Source: Pavlovales sp. CCMP2436 (Eukaryota > Haptophyta > Pavlovophyceae > Pavlovales). Taken from it: a DNA stretch of 31,428 nucleotides. The notes beneath the pieces were generated by a model. It made no database searches. It was not told the origin of the DNA and worked only from the letters and a program-made list of their open reading frames with translations. Made by a program: the position numbers and the translations under genes. The stretch's first letter is position 1. The number at the start of each line of letters is the position of its first letter. Positions 1-9,590 of the stretch are shown here, in pieces. The stretch is from positions 33,837-65,264 of the forward strand of contig MU631948.1 in the NCBI GenBank assembly GCA_026770615.1. Direction: 5' to 3'.

Positions 1-228
1 CGTGCTCACGCCCTCCGCCGTGTACTCGACCGTGCAAGAGGAATCGGGGCGCAGCTCGCGCACCACGCCCGCGACTGTGGAGCTCCGCATCAGCACACTA
101 TCGCCCACAGCGATCGGCTCCCCCTTGCGCCGGACCGAGGCGTCAAAAGCTGCGCGGATCTTTCGGCAGTCGTCGATAACTGCGTTCGATCGGCTGAGGC
201 CGAGTGCTGCCTTCACCCGCCGCCCCAT
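1..228 (-). CDS. Hypothetical protein, N-terminal part, runs off left edge
   Basis: An open frame of 76 codons starts at an ATG (228..226) and stays open to the window edge, so the gene is partial at its 3' end. The product begins MGRRVKAALGLSRSN and later has a segment GEPIAVGDSVLMRS followed by a GVVRELRPD stretch. That resembles a small beta-barrel (Tudor/KOW-like) but is not diagnostic. Codon use is GC-rich and resembles the neighbouring minus-strand gene, which ends only 28 bp upstream, so this could also be a further exon of that gene. No function is assigned. Confidence 0.35.
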   Translation of the reverse strand, partial: MGRRVKAALGLSRSNAVIDDCRKIRAAFDASVRRKGEPIAVGDSVLMRSSTVAGVVRELRPDSSCTVEYTAEGVST

Positions 229-255
229 GCCTCCCGTCTCTCGCTCAACCACCGC

Positions 256-1168
256 CTATGGCGAGAGTACGCAGAGCGCGGCGTCGTACTCGCCGCGCTG
301 CGCCTCCGTCTGGCACTCCTTGAGCTCGGAGAGGGCCTCGTGCGCCCGCGACATAATGTAGAGCGCAGTCTCCGCCGCGTCGTCTTCACTAGCCGTGCGC
401 TCGGGCACGAGCGCCTCGAGCCTCCCGAGGACTCGCTCGCCGACGCCGAACGCAGACACAGCACCGACGATGAGATCGGCAACACAGTAGAGCCGGCAGC
501 GTGATAACGCAGTGATGCGAGCACACCCCTGCGCGCGTGGTTAAGTGCAACTCTGCGCTGCCGCGCAGTGAATGCGTTGCCGTTGTCTGCCACGATCGGC
601 ACCTGAGCGCGTGCGAGGAAGATTTGTTCTTGCCGAGTGAACTCGCGCAGGTCCCACGTCGTCCAGTTGCCGTCTGCATCATCATCAGTGCGCCCGCGCT
701 TCTCCCCTACGGACTCGGGCGCGCTGCGCGCCGCCACAGCGGCGGAGGCCCGGTCTCGGGCGGCACCGGCTCGGGCGGCACCGGCTCGGGCGGCGCAGGC
801 TCGGGCTCGAGCTGCGCCCGGCAGCAGTGTGTTGCGAGCAGCTCGTTGACGAGGTGCACGATCGCATGCTGCAGCGACGGACGCGTATTCGAGGGATTGC
901 ACTTGAGCTGCATCCGCTTCGTTGGGTCCACCGCCCGGCAGCAGCTGAGCGACACCTGAACGTACTCGCGCTTGACTGCGCTCCCCCCCGTCTCCGAGGA
1001 GAAGACGTTCTCCTCCTTGCGCAAGTGCACCAGGAGGTCATCAACGCTTGTGCCGACGAGCACAGCGAGCGGCTCTGGCCAGCGGAGTGACATCGCAGCG
1101 GCGGGCGGATGCTGCAAGTCTGGAGCGATCCAGAGCAGAAGTCGGGTTTTAAAAACGGTTCGAAACAT
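256..1168 (-). pseudogene. Hypothetical host-type gene, frame-broken
   Basis: Three overlapping minus-strand frames read like successive pieces of one protein. The N-terminal piece (ATG at 1168, or more likely 1093, giving MSLRWPEPLAVL) ends in a Pro/Glu-rich stretch near 780-710. A second frame then carries an acidic segment and a TTWDLREFTRQEQIF stretch to about 520. A third frame (from about 510, ending in TAG at 256) gives a helical segment containing GRLEALVPERTASEDD. The frame changes fall in the PEPV-coding repeat near 740-790 and in a G-run near 520. I see no GT-AG intron that would repair either, so a pseudogene or indel errors are likelier. No known family was recognised. Confidence 0.35.
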
Positions 1169-1195
1169 GTTTAAAATCGGCGCGCGTTAGTTATT

Positions 1196-1462
1196 GATCC
1201 CTGGCTCGCCCATGAAGACTTGAAGATATTCTGAAAAATTAATAAAATAGAGGTCGTTAAGCCCGACCAATAAACACTTCAAATTTCGGCGTAGCCCGTC
1301 AGGAATGCTCTCATCTCGGTAAGATGGTCTTCGCCCACTTGATAGCGGTCAGGGGGTGACCTGAGCCATAGCCGTGAGTAAGTACTCAGGTCTAACTACA
1401 AACTAGCCGTTAGTTTATTTCACCCCAATTGGTCAATGGTCACGCCCTAACTAACTTATATA
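1196..1462. other. Intergenic, no gene seen
   Basis: This is AT-richer sequence between the left-edge genes and the first SINE-like copy. It has no ORF of note, and I saw no tRNA or snRNA fold. Confidence 0.4.
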
Positions 1463-1820
1463 GCAGATCATCAAGCCCTAGCCGTCCTTGGCCTTGCCCG
1501 GGCACACTACCGGGGATCCATCGGCACGCGCGGTGGCACCCAAGCCAGCGCAGCCGACTACAGGGGATCGCGGACAATAAGAAACCGTCGTGTTATGAAA
1601 CTGAGCCTCGTTTTCTAGCCCTTCAATAGTAATTTCAACCAAAATTTAACCATTGTTTGTATGTAATTTGCTAAGAAGCTCAGCCTCAGCCTCAAAACCC
1701 GCCGTTCTTATTGCCCACGATCCCCTGTAATGCACGTAGCAGGCAATGGGCGACGCAGCGCTCAGACCAGCACAAAATTCAGAACAGTCAGAGTTAGACG
1801 CCAGCTTGCACCCCTATCAG
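1463..1820 (-). repeat. SINE-like dispersed repeat, inverted copy split by a MITE
   Basis: This is the reverse complement of the family seen at 2014-2180, 7243-7381 and 7551-7716. The two halves (1463-1560 and 1728-1820) rejoin exactly once the 167-bp insertion at 1561-1727 is removed. The family's left end on its own strand is GATAGGGATTCAAGCTGGCG. Short length, many copies and lack of an ORF suggest a SINE or another non-autonomous element. I could not find a convincing Pol III A/B box, so the class is open. Confidence 0.7.
1561..1727. mobile_element. MITE with TA target duplication (Tc1/mariner type)
   Basis: The element is 167 bp. Its left end CAGGGGATCG(C)GG(A)CAATAA and the reverse complement of its right end CAGGGGATCG(T)GG(G)CAATAA form terminal inverted repeats of about 22 bp with two mismatches. 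It is bounded by TA at 1559-1560 and TA at 1728-1729, the target duplication of the Tc1/mariner superfamily. The uninterrupted target is known from other copies of the host repeat, which gives an empty-site comparison inside the window. There is no coding capacity. Confidence 0.75.
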
Positions 1821-2013
1821 TAGTATAACCGGTCACTAGCGCGCAAAATAATGTGCACCACGGATGAGATGGCTGGGAGTTTTGTGATGGGACTGTTGGA
1901 GCGCCGGATAGCCCACACCAAGGTGCGTCTTCGCTCAACGTTCCCTCCCGAAAGTACCCACAGAAGGACAAGGGGGGGGGGGTTACAAAATGACGCGCGT
2001 ATAATATATTTAT

Positions 2014-2180
2014 GATAGGGATTCAAGCTGGCGTCTGACTGTTCTGAATGTTGTGCTGGTCTGAGCGCTGCGTCGCACATTGCCTGCTGCGTGCCTTAGT
2101 CGGCTGCGCTGGTTTGGGCGCCACCGCGCGTGCCGATGGATCTCCGGTAGTGTGCCCGGGCAAGGGCGTTTAGGGAGATG
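2014..2180 (+). repeat. SINE-like dispersed repeat, direct copy
   Basis: This copy is near full length, starting GATAGGGATTCAAGCTGGCG and ending GTTTAGGGAGATG. It matches 7551-7716 almost base for base. It is followed at once by a short inverted stub of the same 5' end. Confidence 0.75.
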
Positions 2181-2184
2181 TATG

Positions 2185-2224
2185 ATTCAGAACAGTTAGA
2201 CGCCAGTTTGAATCCATATTGATA
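2185..2224 (-). repeat. SINE-like repeat, inverted 5' stub
   Basis: These 40 bp are the reverse complement of the family's 5' end (CAGAACAGT(C)AGACGCCAG and so on). The stub lies tail to tail with the preceding full copy, giving a small foldback arrangement like the one at 7387-7872. Confidence 0.55.
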
Positions 2225-3275
2225 TATTGGTAATATATTGATGAAATAGGGGTTCTGGCTGGCGGTGTGGAGATATTTGTCGTCGACAATTTTGGCACAC
2301 ACACAAAAAAAATTAGCGCACCACGCCAAATCGAGGCAAGGAGCGACCGTGAAGTTCGTGAAGAGGGTCAGACCTTGGGAGGGGACGGACGAGGCGCGCC
2401 TACCTCACGGCCGAACCACCGTGGAGGTGGCCGAGCGCGTGGCCGAGCGCGTGACGGACGTGCGAATAGCCGAGCGTAAGCAAGCTGGAGGCAATTGGCT
2501 GTAGGCCACCTGCCAGGCTTCACCAGCCTCGTCCGCGACGTCATAGCAGAGTGGAAGCAGGCCGGCAAGGCGTGGCCCCGCTTAAGGAGTGATGCAGGAG
2601 GAAAATTCACATACTCCCGCTCGCCACCGGTCCGCTTTGGGGTCTCTTCTAGGTCCCCCAGTGTTCGCTGGTGTCAGGTGACCGGTAATAGGGCCCATTT
2701 TGGCGTACTATTTCTCTCGACAGCCATAGACGGGTATTAAAAACACCGGGCATTAAGAAACTGAGCCTCAACCTTGATGGGAGAAAGAGAGAAGAAACTG
2801 GGCCTCAAATACATTACCGTAAGAACGATTAAAATATGAGTCTCAAGGACTGGCAGTCTTGCCGGGTAGAGTACTTCAGCGTGTGTGCGGGTGAGCGTGC
2901 GGGTGGGTGGGTGGGTGTGGGTGCGTGTGCGTGTGTGAGAATGACGAAGGGGGGGGGTCTGTAGTCTCGGCTACGACCCCCGTCCAACGCATCGCCTTCT
3001 CTGCTGTGTGTTGGCATGAAGCTCTCAGACCCAGACCTCTTGAAAACTGCTGAGCCGCTAATAAGAAGTACCTAGTTCCTAAACCCTTGTCCAAGCCTGC
3101 CTTGTCCCTCTTACTCATGCCATAGCCCTCGCACTGTCCCTGTCTCTGGTCCTTCATGACAACGTACGTGGGCTAGGCCTTACCTGGGGGCGGACATAAG
3201 ACTAGAAAATAACACCTTGAGCCAATTTCTTTAAAAAAGGCAAGGGGACTAATGAAACAAACTAAAATTGAGAGG
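2225..3275. other. Gene-poor interval with GT-rich tract
   Basis: I see no convincing gene; ORFs here are short and mutually overlapping. Contents include two copies of an AAGAAACTG(A/G)GCCTCAA motif (2754-2771 and 2792-2809) that also occurs in the MITE at 1561 and inverted near 29180. There is also a GT/GGGT-rich low-complexity tract at 2879-2938 and a G8 run at 2949-2956. Confidence 0.4.
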
Positions 3276-3857
3276 TCATTTCACTAGTAATTTGCTAGTG
3301 CGGCTATGGTCATCTGATATGGTCATCTGCTGCGGCTTTGTCGCAGTGGGCTTGGTGACGAGCAGTGCGGCAATCGCGGAAGTCCCGGCGGCCTCGGCAG
3401 ACGCGAGCGTGATACCATCATGCCAGGGCGGGCGCGGCGGCGGCAGAGCGTCGGCGGCAGGGGCGCCCACCAAAATATCCACCTGCGCCCCCGCGGTCGC
3501 GGGCGTGCCGGCTAGCGGCGCAAGCTCATCGGTAGCGGGAGCAGAGCGCCTGCACGCCTGCGCGATCAGGAAGGCCTCGTCGAGCTCCTCGGGCAGCTCC
3601 GGGTCCTCGCGCTCCTCCGTCCAGCCCGCACGCTCGGTGTCGCTCTGGTAGCCGTCCTCTGGGCCCTCACCGTCAGCCGTGGGCGCCGCGGCGGGCGCTG
3701 CTGCGGATGCGGTGGTCAGGTCGATTTCCACGGCCCTGGGGGCGGCACGCCGGGCCCTCCCCTGCCCCAGCGGAGCGCTAGGGAGCGCCTCTCCACCCCC
3801 GCGCGCCTCCGGTTGCGAGATCTGCTGGGAGATCGCCAGGGAGCGCTTGGCGACCAT
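3276..3857 (-). CDS. Hypothetical acidic, Ala/Pro-rich protein
   Basis: This 193-codon minus-strand ORF is GC-rich with an ATG start and a product beginning MVAKRSLAISQQ. The middle is rich in Ala, Pro, Glu and Asp (EEREDPELPEELDEAF), which suggests a largely disordered protein. No domain is recognised. The length of the open frame in GC-rich DNA is only modest evidence. It may be a single exon of a longer gene, since the frame is not obviously bounded by a promoter or poly(A) signal. Confidence 0.3.
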   Translation of the reverse strand: MVAKRSLAISQQISQPEARGGGEALPSAPLGQGRARRAAPRAVEIDLTTASAAAPAAAPTADGEGPEDGYQSDTERAGWTEEREDPELPEELDEAFLIAQACRRSAPATDELAPLAGTPATAGAQVDILVGAPAADALPPPRPPWHDGITLASAEAAGTSAIAALLVTKPTATKPQQMTISDDHSRTSKLLVK

Positions 3858-4435
3858 CGTGCGGGTGATAGCGGACGGCGAACGGCTTATGCGATTCGAG
3901 CGAGGCTTGGAGCGATTGAGCGCTACGCCAGGGCGGACCTAACGCGCCGCTTCCCGCCGCGCCACGAGCAGAACAGCACCCAGATCCAACCGATAAAAGG
4001 GAAAGCTAATTTCCAAAAGAGGCTTTCAGTTTCAGCGGCAGTAGCAGACGCAGCAGCTCGAGAGAAGGAGACGGCAAGCTGTGGTGAAAGTCGAACGTGG
4101 GCGGCTGGGACGACGACGACAGCGGCACATGGAAGGCGGCGGCGGCGGCGACAAGGTGGCAAGGACATCGGCGTGTCCGGCAACTCAACGATGTGATTTT
4201 TTTCAGTGGTGGTCACGAAGCTCATGCGCAGCTGAAGACCTGCTGGAACGGCGGATTCACTTGCGAAAGTGACGTCGTTATGAACCGACGACCACGAAAG
4301 AACTCGAGCGGAATAAGCTATAGTTCTATCTGAACCCGAGAGCTAACTGAAAAAGCTTTCAGTTTCAGTAAGGATTAGTACGTACGGCGTGTTCAGTAAG
4401 AATCCAGCAGACCCGCACAACCCACGTCATGTGTA
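3858..4435. other. Intergenic, short repeats only
   Basis: No gene is supported. A 14-bp motif GCTTTCAGTTTCAG is repeated at 4022-4035 and 4355-4368. The stretch at 4268-4330, with GTTATGAACCGACGAC, has a diverged second copy at 8222-8290. Confidence 0.4.
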
Positions 4436-4641
4436 AGTTTCTAGCTAAACGTCCGTCCCCGAGAGGATCTCACTGGATTTAAGTGTTGAAAAACACTCAG
4501 ATCCAGGGATCCATCCCGAGCACACGGATACCGTCCCCACCGCTGATCAGTTCAGACACACGACGATCGACGACTGACGACTCTCGACTGGCGCGCTGAC
4601 CGACCTCCACTGCTCTCCCTCGCGTCGTCTGAAAATGCAGC
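4436..4641 (+). repeat. 206-bp dispersed repeat, copy 1
   Basis: This is about 97% identical by eye to 9211-9416, in the same orientation. It begins AGTTTCTAG and ends AAAATGCAGC. It contains the internal motif GACGATCGACGACTGACGAC. No ORF or terminal inverted repeats were seen, so it could be a solo LTR, a SINE or part of a larger duplicated unit. Confidence 0.75.
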
Positions 4642-4937
4642 ACCCGCCCGTGGTGAACAAATCGTTGAGCACGTAGTCCCCGCCTGGCAGCGGGGCCCCA
4701 CTTGGACAGAGGAGAGAATCGGGTCCGTCGTACGCCCGGCGCGGTGCTGCATACCGCCCCTGCGGCGCCCCGATGATCCCTCGGTAGGCTGAATTCCCCG
4801 CTCTACAGCTGGGTCCGCAGCCCGCCTGAGGCGAGGGACAGCGGGGGGCAGTGCCAAGTGCCCCCCTTCCGCGTTGTCGCAACGCGGCGTTGCGCCTGCA
4901 GCGGCGCTACCACGCCTCACGGCGCGGCCTGCTCCAG

Positions 4938-5971
4938 CTAGCGTTTCGATCCGCCTTTCGATCCGCCGACGAAGCATCGTGCAGCCATCGCTTCGGTAGC
5001 GTCCGAGAGTGATTCGTCGATATCCTCCTCCATCGTCGAGTCCTCGTCCGATTCGGACGGCAGCTCCGAGTCCTCGTCCGAATCGGATTCGGACGAGGTG
5101 CGTGTCTGCGCGGGCTTCGCTGATGCCCTGGAGGAAGCATTGGCTCTCAGCTTCCCAGCGGCCGTGGGGGAGGAGCGCGGGGCAACGGTCGCCTCCTGCT
5201 GTGCCGGCAAGCCGGCGCGGCGCTTGGCGGTCCGAGCCGCCATGCGTATTCCCGCCCCCGGCCGCAATGTGCCATCAGTGCAGTGCTTCTTCTTCCAGTT
5301 GTTGAGCCTCCTCCCCGAGATCCCCGCCGACGGCTATGAGCGCGCGCCCGCGCCCTTGCAGTCGGGGGCCGCCGCCTTTGCAAGCAGCGGGCGATCTCGT
5401 GGTGCGTCGCGGTTGCGACCAGCCGGTCGCGCCGCGGCGCCCTGTGGGGCTCCCGCCTCGCCGAACGAGTAGGTGAGGGTAACGAGGTAGACGCCTCGGT
5501 GGTCACAGTATTGCGCTGTGACCACCTCTCCGTTGAGCGCCATCCTTCGCTTCTCCTCCACGAGCATCTCGAACTGCTCGTGGACCACAGCGTGCTCCCG
5601 CGCGCGGAGGTCGACCAGACACGCACGCGCGTCGGTCGCGTGTCTGGTCGACCTCGGCACGAAGGAGCTCGCCGTCCCAGCGAGCCCCGCCTGGGGGACG
5701 CTCGCCTGCTGGTCACGTTCCATGATTCAGTCGACGTCGCACGGCCGCGGATCGAGGCCGAGGAGGAGGCGACGCTCAGCGAGTGCGCCGAGGCCTTGCG
5801 CCTCTGCACCGACCCGCCGCATGCGCCGGGCATCAGCGCGTTGGCCATCCCTCCTGTCTTCACCGCGCGGTCGATCGTTCTACACCGCTCAATCCTCGAG
5901 CTCGAGCTCAGCGAGTCGAAGACCCTGATCGAGATGGCCTTCTTCGACAAGGTCTCGGCGCACCCTTCCAT
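4938..5971 (-). pseudogene. Hypothetical host-type gene with a frameshift and an internal TAG
   Basis: The reading starts at an ATG at 5971 (MEGCAETLSKKAIS). It moves near 5720 into the frame beginning MERDQQASVPQAG, which runs to a TAG at 5336..5334. The same frame continues directly past this TAG (SAGISGRRLNNWKKKHC) to a real-looking C-terminus: a basic segment, then an S/E/D-rich acidic tract (5010-5110), ending at 4938. The two ORFs either side of the TAG therefore read as one protein. A perfect 18-bp inverted repeat (5607-5655) lies inside the coding part. No family is recognised; a chromatin-associated type protein is only a guess from composition. Confidence 0.4.
5607..5655. repeat. 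Perfect 18-bp inverted repeat
   Basis: The arms 5607-5624 (GAGGTCGACCAGACACGC) and 5638-5655 are exact reverse complements, with a 13-bp spacer. It sits inside the broken minus-strand gene, which is unusual for coding sequence. Confidence 0.85.
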
Positions 5972-6221
5972 CGTATCGTCGGTCGGCCTGCTCAGCGAAG
6001 CGGAACATGCTGAAGGAGGTCGGCGGGCACGGTGAGGTGGCCCGCCGTCTCCTCGACCCTGGCCCTTTCTCCCCGTGCCCCGCCAATCAGGGACCTACAA
6101 AATTCCCTCTGGGAGCCACACGGAAAACAACCGACGGCAAGACACTCTGCCTCAACCTGACGCTCGGCAATTGCATCACGGCCTACCCGATGCTGTTGGA
6201 GCACTTGAGCTTCAGCGTTAG

Positions 6222-6702
6222 GAGCGGCAGCTGCTCGGGCAGGAGCGCGCCATGCTGCGCGAGGAGCGCCACAACTTCGGTGTGCCAGTGCTCGAGCACC
6301 GCAAGGACCTCACGGCGCAGTGCGACAAGCTCTTCTGCCACCAGAAGGAAATGGCGGTGAGCCACGCCTCGCAGCTGCAGCGTGCGCTTTCAGCAGCGCG
6401 CAGTCGACGACGAGCGCACGGCGCTTCACGCGCTGAAGCGCTTGGCGAAATACGCGCGCGCGCTCGACAAGGAGCGTGCGACGCTGGGCAAGTACGTGCA
6501 CACGCTGCATCCGAGTTGATCCCCTAGCGCTCGCGGCTGCAGGACGTGAGTGCATCGTGCGCGGCCTGCTCGCGCGCCATCTCGCTGCTGCACAAGGAGA
6601 TGGCACTCAACCGCGAGAATGCAAAGCGCGAGGCGGCCGAGCTCGCCAGCCGCAGCGGCCAGCTCGAGGAAAGCGCGCGCCACCCTCGACGGACGGCTTG
6701 AG
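6222..6702 (+). pseudogene. Coiled-coil protein fragment, frame-broken
   Basis: Three consecutive plus-strand pieces look like one alpha-helical, charged, heptad-like protein. The first is RQLLGQERAMLREERHNF to about 6405. A piece in another frame follows, containing VDDERTALHALKRLAKYARAL, and ends at TGA 6517-6519. A third piece containing KEMALNRENAKREAAELASR ends at TGA 6700-6702. The first frame is closed upstream by TAG at 6219. One-base shifts near 6405 and a stop near 6518 break continuity, and I found no consensus intron joining them. Family unknown. Confidence 0.35.
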
Positions 6703-6965
6703 TGAGCGCTTTGCGCCCATCGGCTAAACTTATCGGCACGCGATCGGCACACATGGTGACGAGTGGCGGGCGCACGGTCAATCGGTCAGGTCTGACAGTG
6801 ATGAGTGATGATGAGTGATGTGTGAGAACTAGCTTATCTTTAATATACATACATATGGCGAGAATAAGTAATATAAGTGTACATAGCCATCTCAATCTCG
6901 TATTTATACTATATAATATTGAATCCTTATCATAAATTTAATAAACCCGCACTCCGCCGTTGCGC
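6703..6965. other. AT-rich intergenic
   Basis: No gene is seen. There are short ATGAGTGATG duplications near 6800-6820 and AT-rich sequence up to the hAT-type MITE. Confidence 0.4.
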
Positions 6966-6973
6966 CTGACCCG

Positions 6974-7128
6974 CCGGCTCTTAGAAAGCCCCGCAGGGCC
7001 CCCGGGGGCCCCGCCGGAGGCGCCTATGTGACTGACATATAACTAACTTGTCACATAGCCCGGGGGCCCACGGGGCCCCCGGGGGCCCACGGATAATCCC
7101 CGTACGTTACGCCTTTTCTAAGAGCCGG
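6974..7128. mobile_element. hAT-type MITE with 8-bp target duplication
   Basis: The element is 155 bp. Its ends, CCGGCTCTTAGAAA at 6974-6987 and TTTCTAAGAGCCGG at 7115-7128, are perfect 14-bp inverted repeats. It is flanked by identical 8-bp direct repeats CTGACCCG at 6966-6973 and 7129-7136; 8-bp duplications are the hallmark of hAT superfamily insertion. The interior is GC-palindromic (runs of GGGCCCCCGGGGGCCC type) with a second inverted pair CTATGTGAC/GTCACATAG at 7024-7032 and 7050-7058. It is non-coding and must be mobilised in trans. Confidence 0.85.
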
Positions 7129-7242
7129 CTGACCCGACGTGCAGCTCATTTTTAGTTATAATTATATAATTTAGCCGCTAATGTTAAGTATAGCAATAAT
7201 AATTTATTATAATATACTTTTATTAGATTATTGTATATTTAT

Positions 7243-7381
7243 GAGAGGGATCAAGCTGGCGTCTGACTGTTCTGAATGTTGTGCTCGTCTGATCGCTGCG
7301 TCGTCCGTTGCCTGCTGCGTGCCTTAGTCGGCTGCGCTGGCTTGGGCGCCACCGCGCGTGCCGATGGATCTCCGGTAGTGT
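7243..7381 (+). repeat. SINE-like dispersed repeat, 3'-truncated copy
   Basis: This copy has the same family as 2014-2180 and runs from the AGGGATCAAGCTGGCG start to CTCCGGTAGTGT. It then switches abruptly into the left arm of the foldback at 7387. Confidence 0.7.
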
Positions 7382-7386
7382 ATTAG

Positions 7387-7872
7387 ACCACCACCATCCC
7401 TGCTGCCAGGACTAACGTCTGACGTCAACCAAGTCAGTGAGTGAACAACAACTGTTGAACCATGCTGAGCCGCTATATATGTATATTACTAATAGGGAGT
7501 TCAAGCTGGCGTCTGACTGTCCTGAAAGTTAAGCTTACTACATATATACTGATAGGGATTCAAGCTGGCGTCTGACTGTTCTGAATGTTTTGCTGGTCTG
7601 AGCGCTGCGTCGCCCATTGCCTGCTGCGTGCCTTAGTCGGCTGCGCTGGCTTGGGCGCCACCGCGCGTGCCGATGGATCTCCGGTAGTGTGCCCGGGCAA
7701 GGGCGTTTAGGGAGATGATCTGCTGGTTGCTGTTTGTCGTGTTCCCAAGCTGGGCAGCGATCGGGGTATATATATATATATAGCGGCTCAGCATGGTTCA
7801 ACAGACTGTGTTGTTCACTCACTGACTTGGTTGACGTCAGACGTTAGTCCTGGCAGCAGGGATGGTGGTGGT
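7387..7872. repeat. Foldback: about 95-bp inverted arms around SINE-like copies
   Basis: The left arm (7387-7479) and right arm (7778-7872) are near-perfect reverse complements. Both carry CTGCCAGGACTAACGTCTGA, the GACGTCAACCAAGTCAGTGA stretch and CATGCTGAGCCGCTATA, and differ by a few bases at the ACAACA/CAGTCTG part. The roughly 300-bp loop holds a 5' stub (7489-7530) and one long SINE-like copy (7551-7716), then an AT microsatellite. Confidence 0.8.
7551..7716 (+). repeat. SINE-like dispersed repeat, full-length copy
   Basis: This is the best-preserved plus copy, GATAGGGATTCAAGCTGGCG through GGGAGATG. A 42-bp stub of the same 5' end lies just upstream at 7489-7530, and another stub (8311-8346) lies downstream. 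Repeated 5' stubs next to full copies suggest recombination or template switching. Confidence 0.75.
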
Positions 7873-8520
7873 AGGGGTGAGGTTGGTGGTGAACTCGTAG
7901 CAATTGCCACAGGTTCCCCGTACATATACAGTTAAACACAAACTACCAGTTGATAATATTGCATTGAGTTAAAAATTAATAATAATATGCCTGAACTTGT
8001 TTCGTTAAGCGCTGAATTTATAACTATAAGATGAGTTCTACTTCTTATTTTTATCTCACTACTTAAATAATCTATAGATGAGTTTTTCTTTCCTAAATTA
8101 CTCATCAGTCGTCGGCCAATGATTTTATAGCTACCAATTCAGTTATAATTCGCTATCACACCGACTTTACTACATTGTTAGTCGGTTAGAGCCGAATGGA
8201 GCAAGTTCAAAATCATATTCGGAGTGACGTTGTTATGAACCGACGACGATGTGGGGTCTCGTCCTCGAGTGGGATAAATTGTATAGAGTTATATTTATAA
8301 ATATTATGTTACTGATAGGGATTCAAGCTAGAGCGCGTCTGACTGTAACCAACTAGAGTGTAACTTAGACTTAAGGGAGTTCGGCATGCCGATTTGGTGA
8401 GCGCTGACGTCGCTGCGCAACACAGGGCTGCCGAATTTATATTCGATGCCGATGGATCGCGTAGGGGCTGCGGGCTGACTCAGAGCGATTGGCCATCTGG
8501 CATCGGGCTGTTTCATGTGT
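7873..8520. other. AT-rich intergenic with repeat stubs
   Basis: No gene is supported. It contains the 8222-8290 copy of the stretch also seen at 4268-4330, and a SINE-like 5' stub at 8311-8346. Confidence 0.4.
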
Positions 8521-8777
8521 CTTTAAATTGATCGGTCGGACAGCTGCTCGTCAACTGTGCCTCCACCGTGGAAGCATGGCTGGCCTGTGCGTGCGCGGCG
8601 GTCGGAACCGTGCGTACGACCGTTTGTAGACGTATCAGCGCGTGCTGCGCCGATCAGCGCGCTGCCCCGGACATGCTGCACCGAGCACGCTACGCCGATG
8701 CCGCGTGCTGTTGTGCGATGCTCCGAGCCGCACGTTGCGTCGAGCAGCGCGCCGCGCTGAGCAAGTGGCTCCGAGCA

Positions 8778-8960
8778 GCAGGCGGCGTCCAGCAGGCGGC
8801 GCCGGCCCAGCAGGCGGCACCGGCCCAGCAGGCGGCGCCGTCCCAGTAGGCGGCGCCGGTGTCGGCCCAGCAGGTGGCGCCGGCCCAGCAGGCGGCGCCG
8901 GCCGGCGGCGCCGGTGGCGGCGCCGGCCCAGCAGGCGGCGCCGAGCAGGCGGCGCCGAGC
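8778..8960 (+). repeat. GC-rich minisatellite (18-bp unit)
   Basis: Tandem units of GCCCAGCAGGCGGCGCCG type are repeated about ten times with small changes. All ORFs across it on both strands are by-products of the repeat. Further short duplications follow: a GCGCAGTGTCGGTCCGCTG unit twice (8964-9030) and CCGGTCATGCTGCGTAGATC twice (9079-9098 and 9115-9134). Confidence 0.8.
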
Positions 8961-9210
8961 AGCGCGCAGTGTCGGTCCGCTGTGTCGAGCGGCGCCGAGC
9001 AGCGCGCAGTGTCGGTCCGCTGCGTCGAGCTGCGCGCTGTCATCCAAGACTGCGTCGAGCTTGCTGCACCGGTCATGCTGCGTAGATCACACTGCCGGCA
9101 CCCACTCCATGCGCCGGTCATGCTGCGTAGATCACCCTTCACAGCAGCACGGGAGCGGGAGGTGGTCAGCCGCCATCGCCGGACGTCATGCTTTCAGTAG
9201 TTTTAGTGCT

Positions 9211-9416
9211 AGTTTCTAGTTCAACGTCCGTCCCCGAGGGGATCTCGCTGGATTTAAGTGTCGAAAAACACTCAGATCCAGGGATCCACCCCGAGCACAC
9301 GGATACCGTCCCCACCGCTGATCAGTTCAGACACACGACGATCGACGACTGACGACTCTCGACTGGCGCGCTGACCGACCTCCACTGCTCTCCCTCGCGT
9401 CGTCTGAAAATGCAGC
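9211..9416 (+). repeat. 206-bp dispersed repeat, copy 2
   Basis: This is the second copy of 4436-4641, in the same orientation and 4775 bp apart. Differences are isolated substitutions such as GAGGGGATCTCG against GAGAGGATCTCA. Sequence on both outer sides differs, so the copies are dispersed repeats rather than one long duplication. Confidence 0.75.
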
Positions 9417-9590
9417 GCCGTCTGCGAGCGCGGCCCACCTTCGCACATCCCAAATGTTACCTCCTGACTAGCCTGACTCGCACATGTTAACATTTTTGCC
9501 CCGGGGGGCAAAAACCACAAATATGCGCGGCTTATTTTCCGGCCCGTTCTATCCCACCCCTTGGCGGCGGTGGGCCTCGGGCACAGGGCT
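9417..9590. other. Intergenic, nothing recognised
   Basis: Short spacer between the 206-bp repeat and a minus-strand ORF. No feature was found. Confidence 0.35.

Noticed and set aside
8523..9219. Long ORFs on both strands over the GC-rich repeats
   Set aside because: They overlap in several frames and only translate an 18-bp minisatellite; no frame is better than the others.
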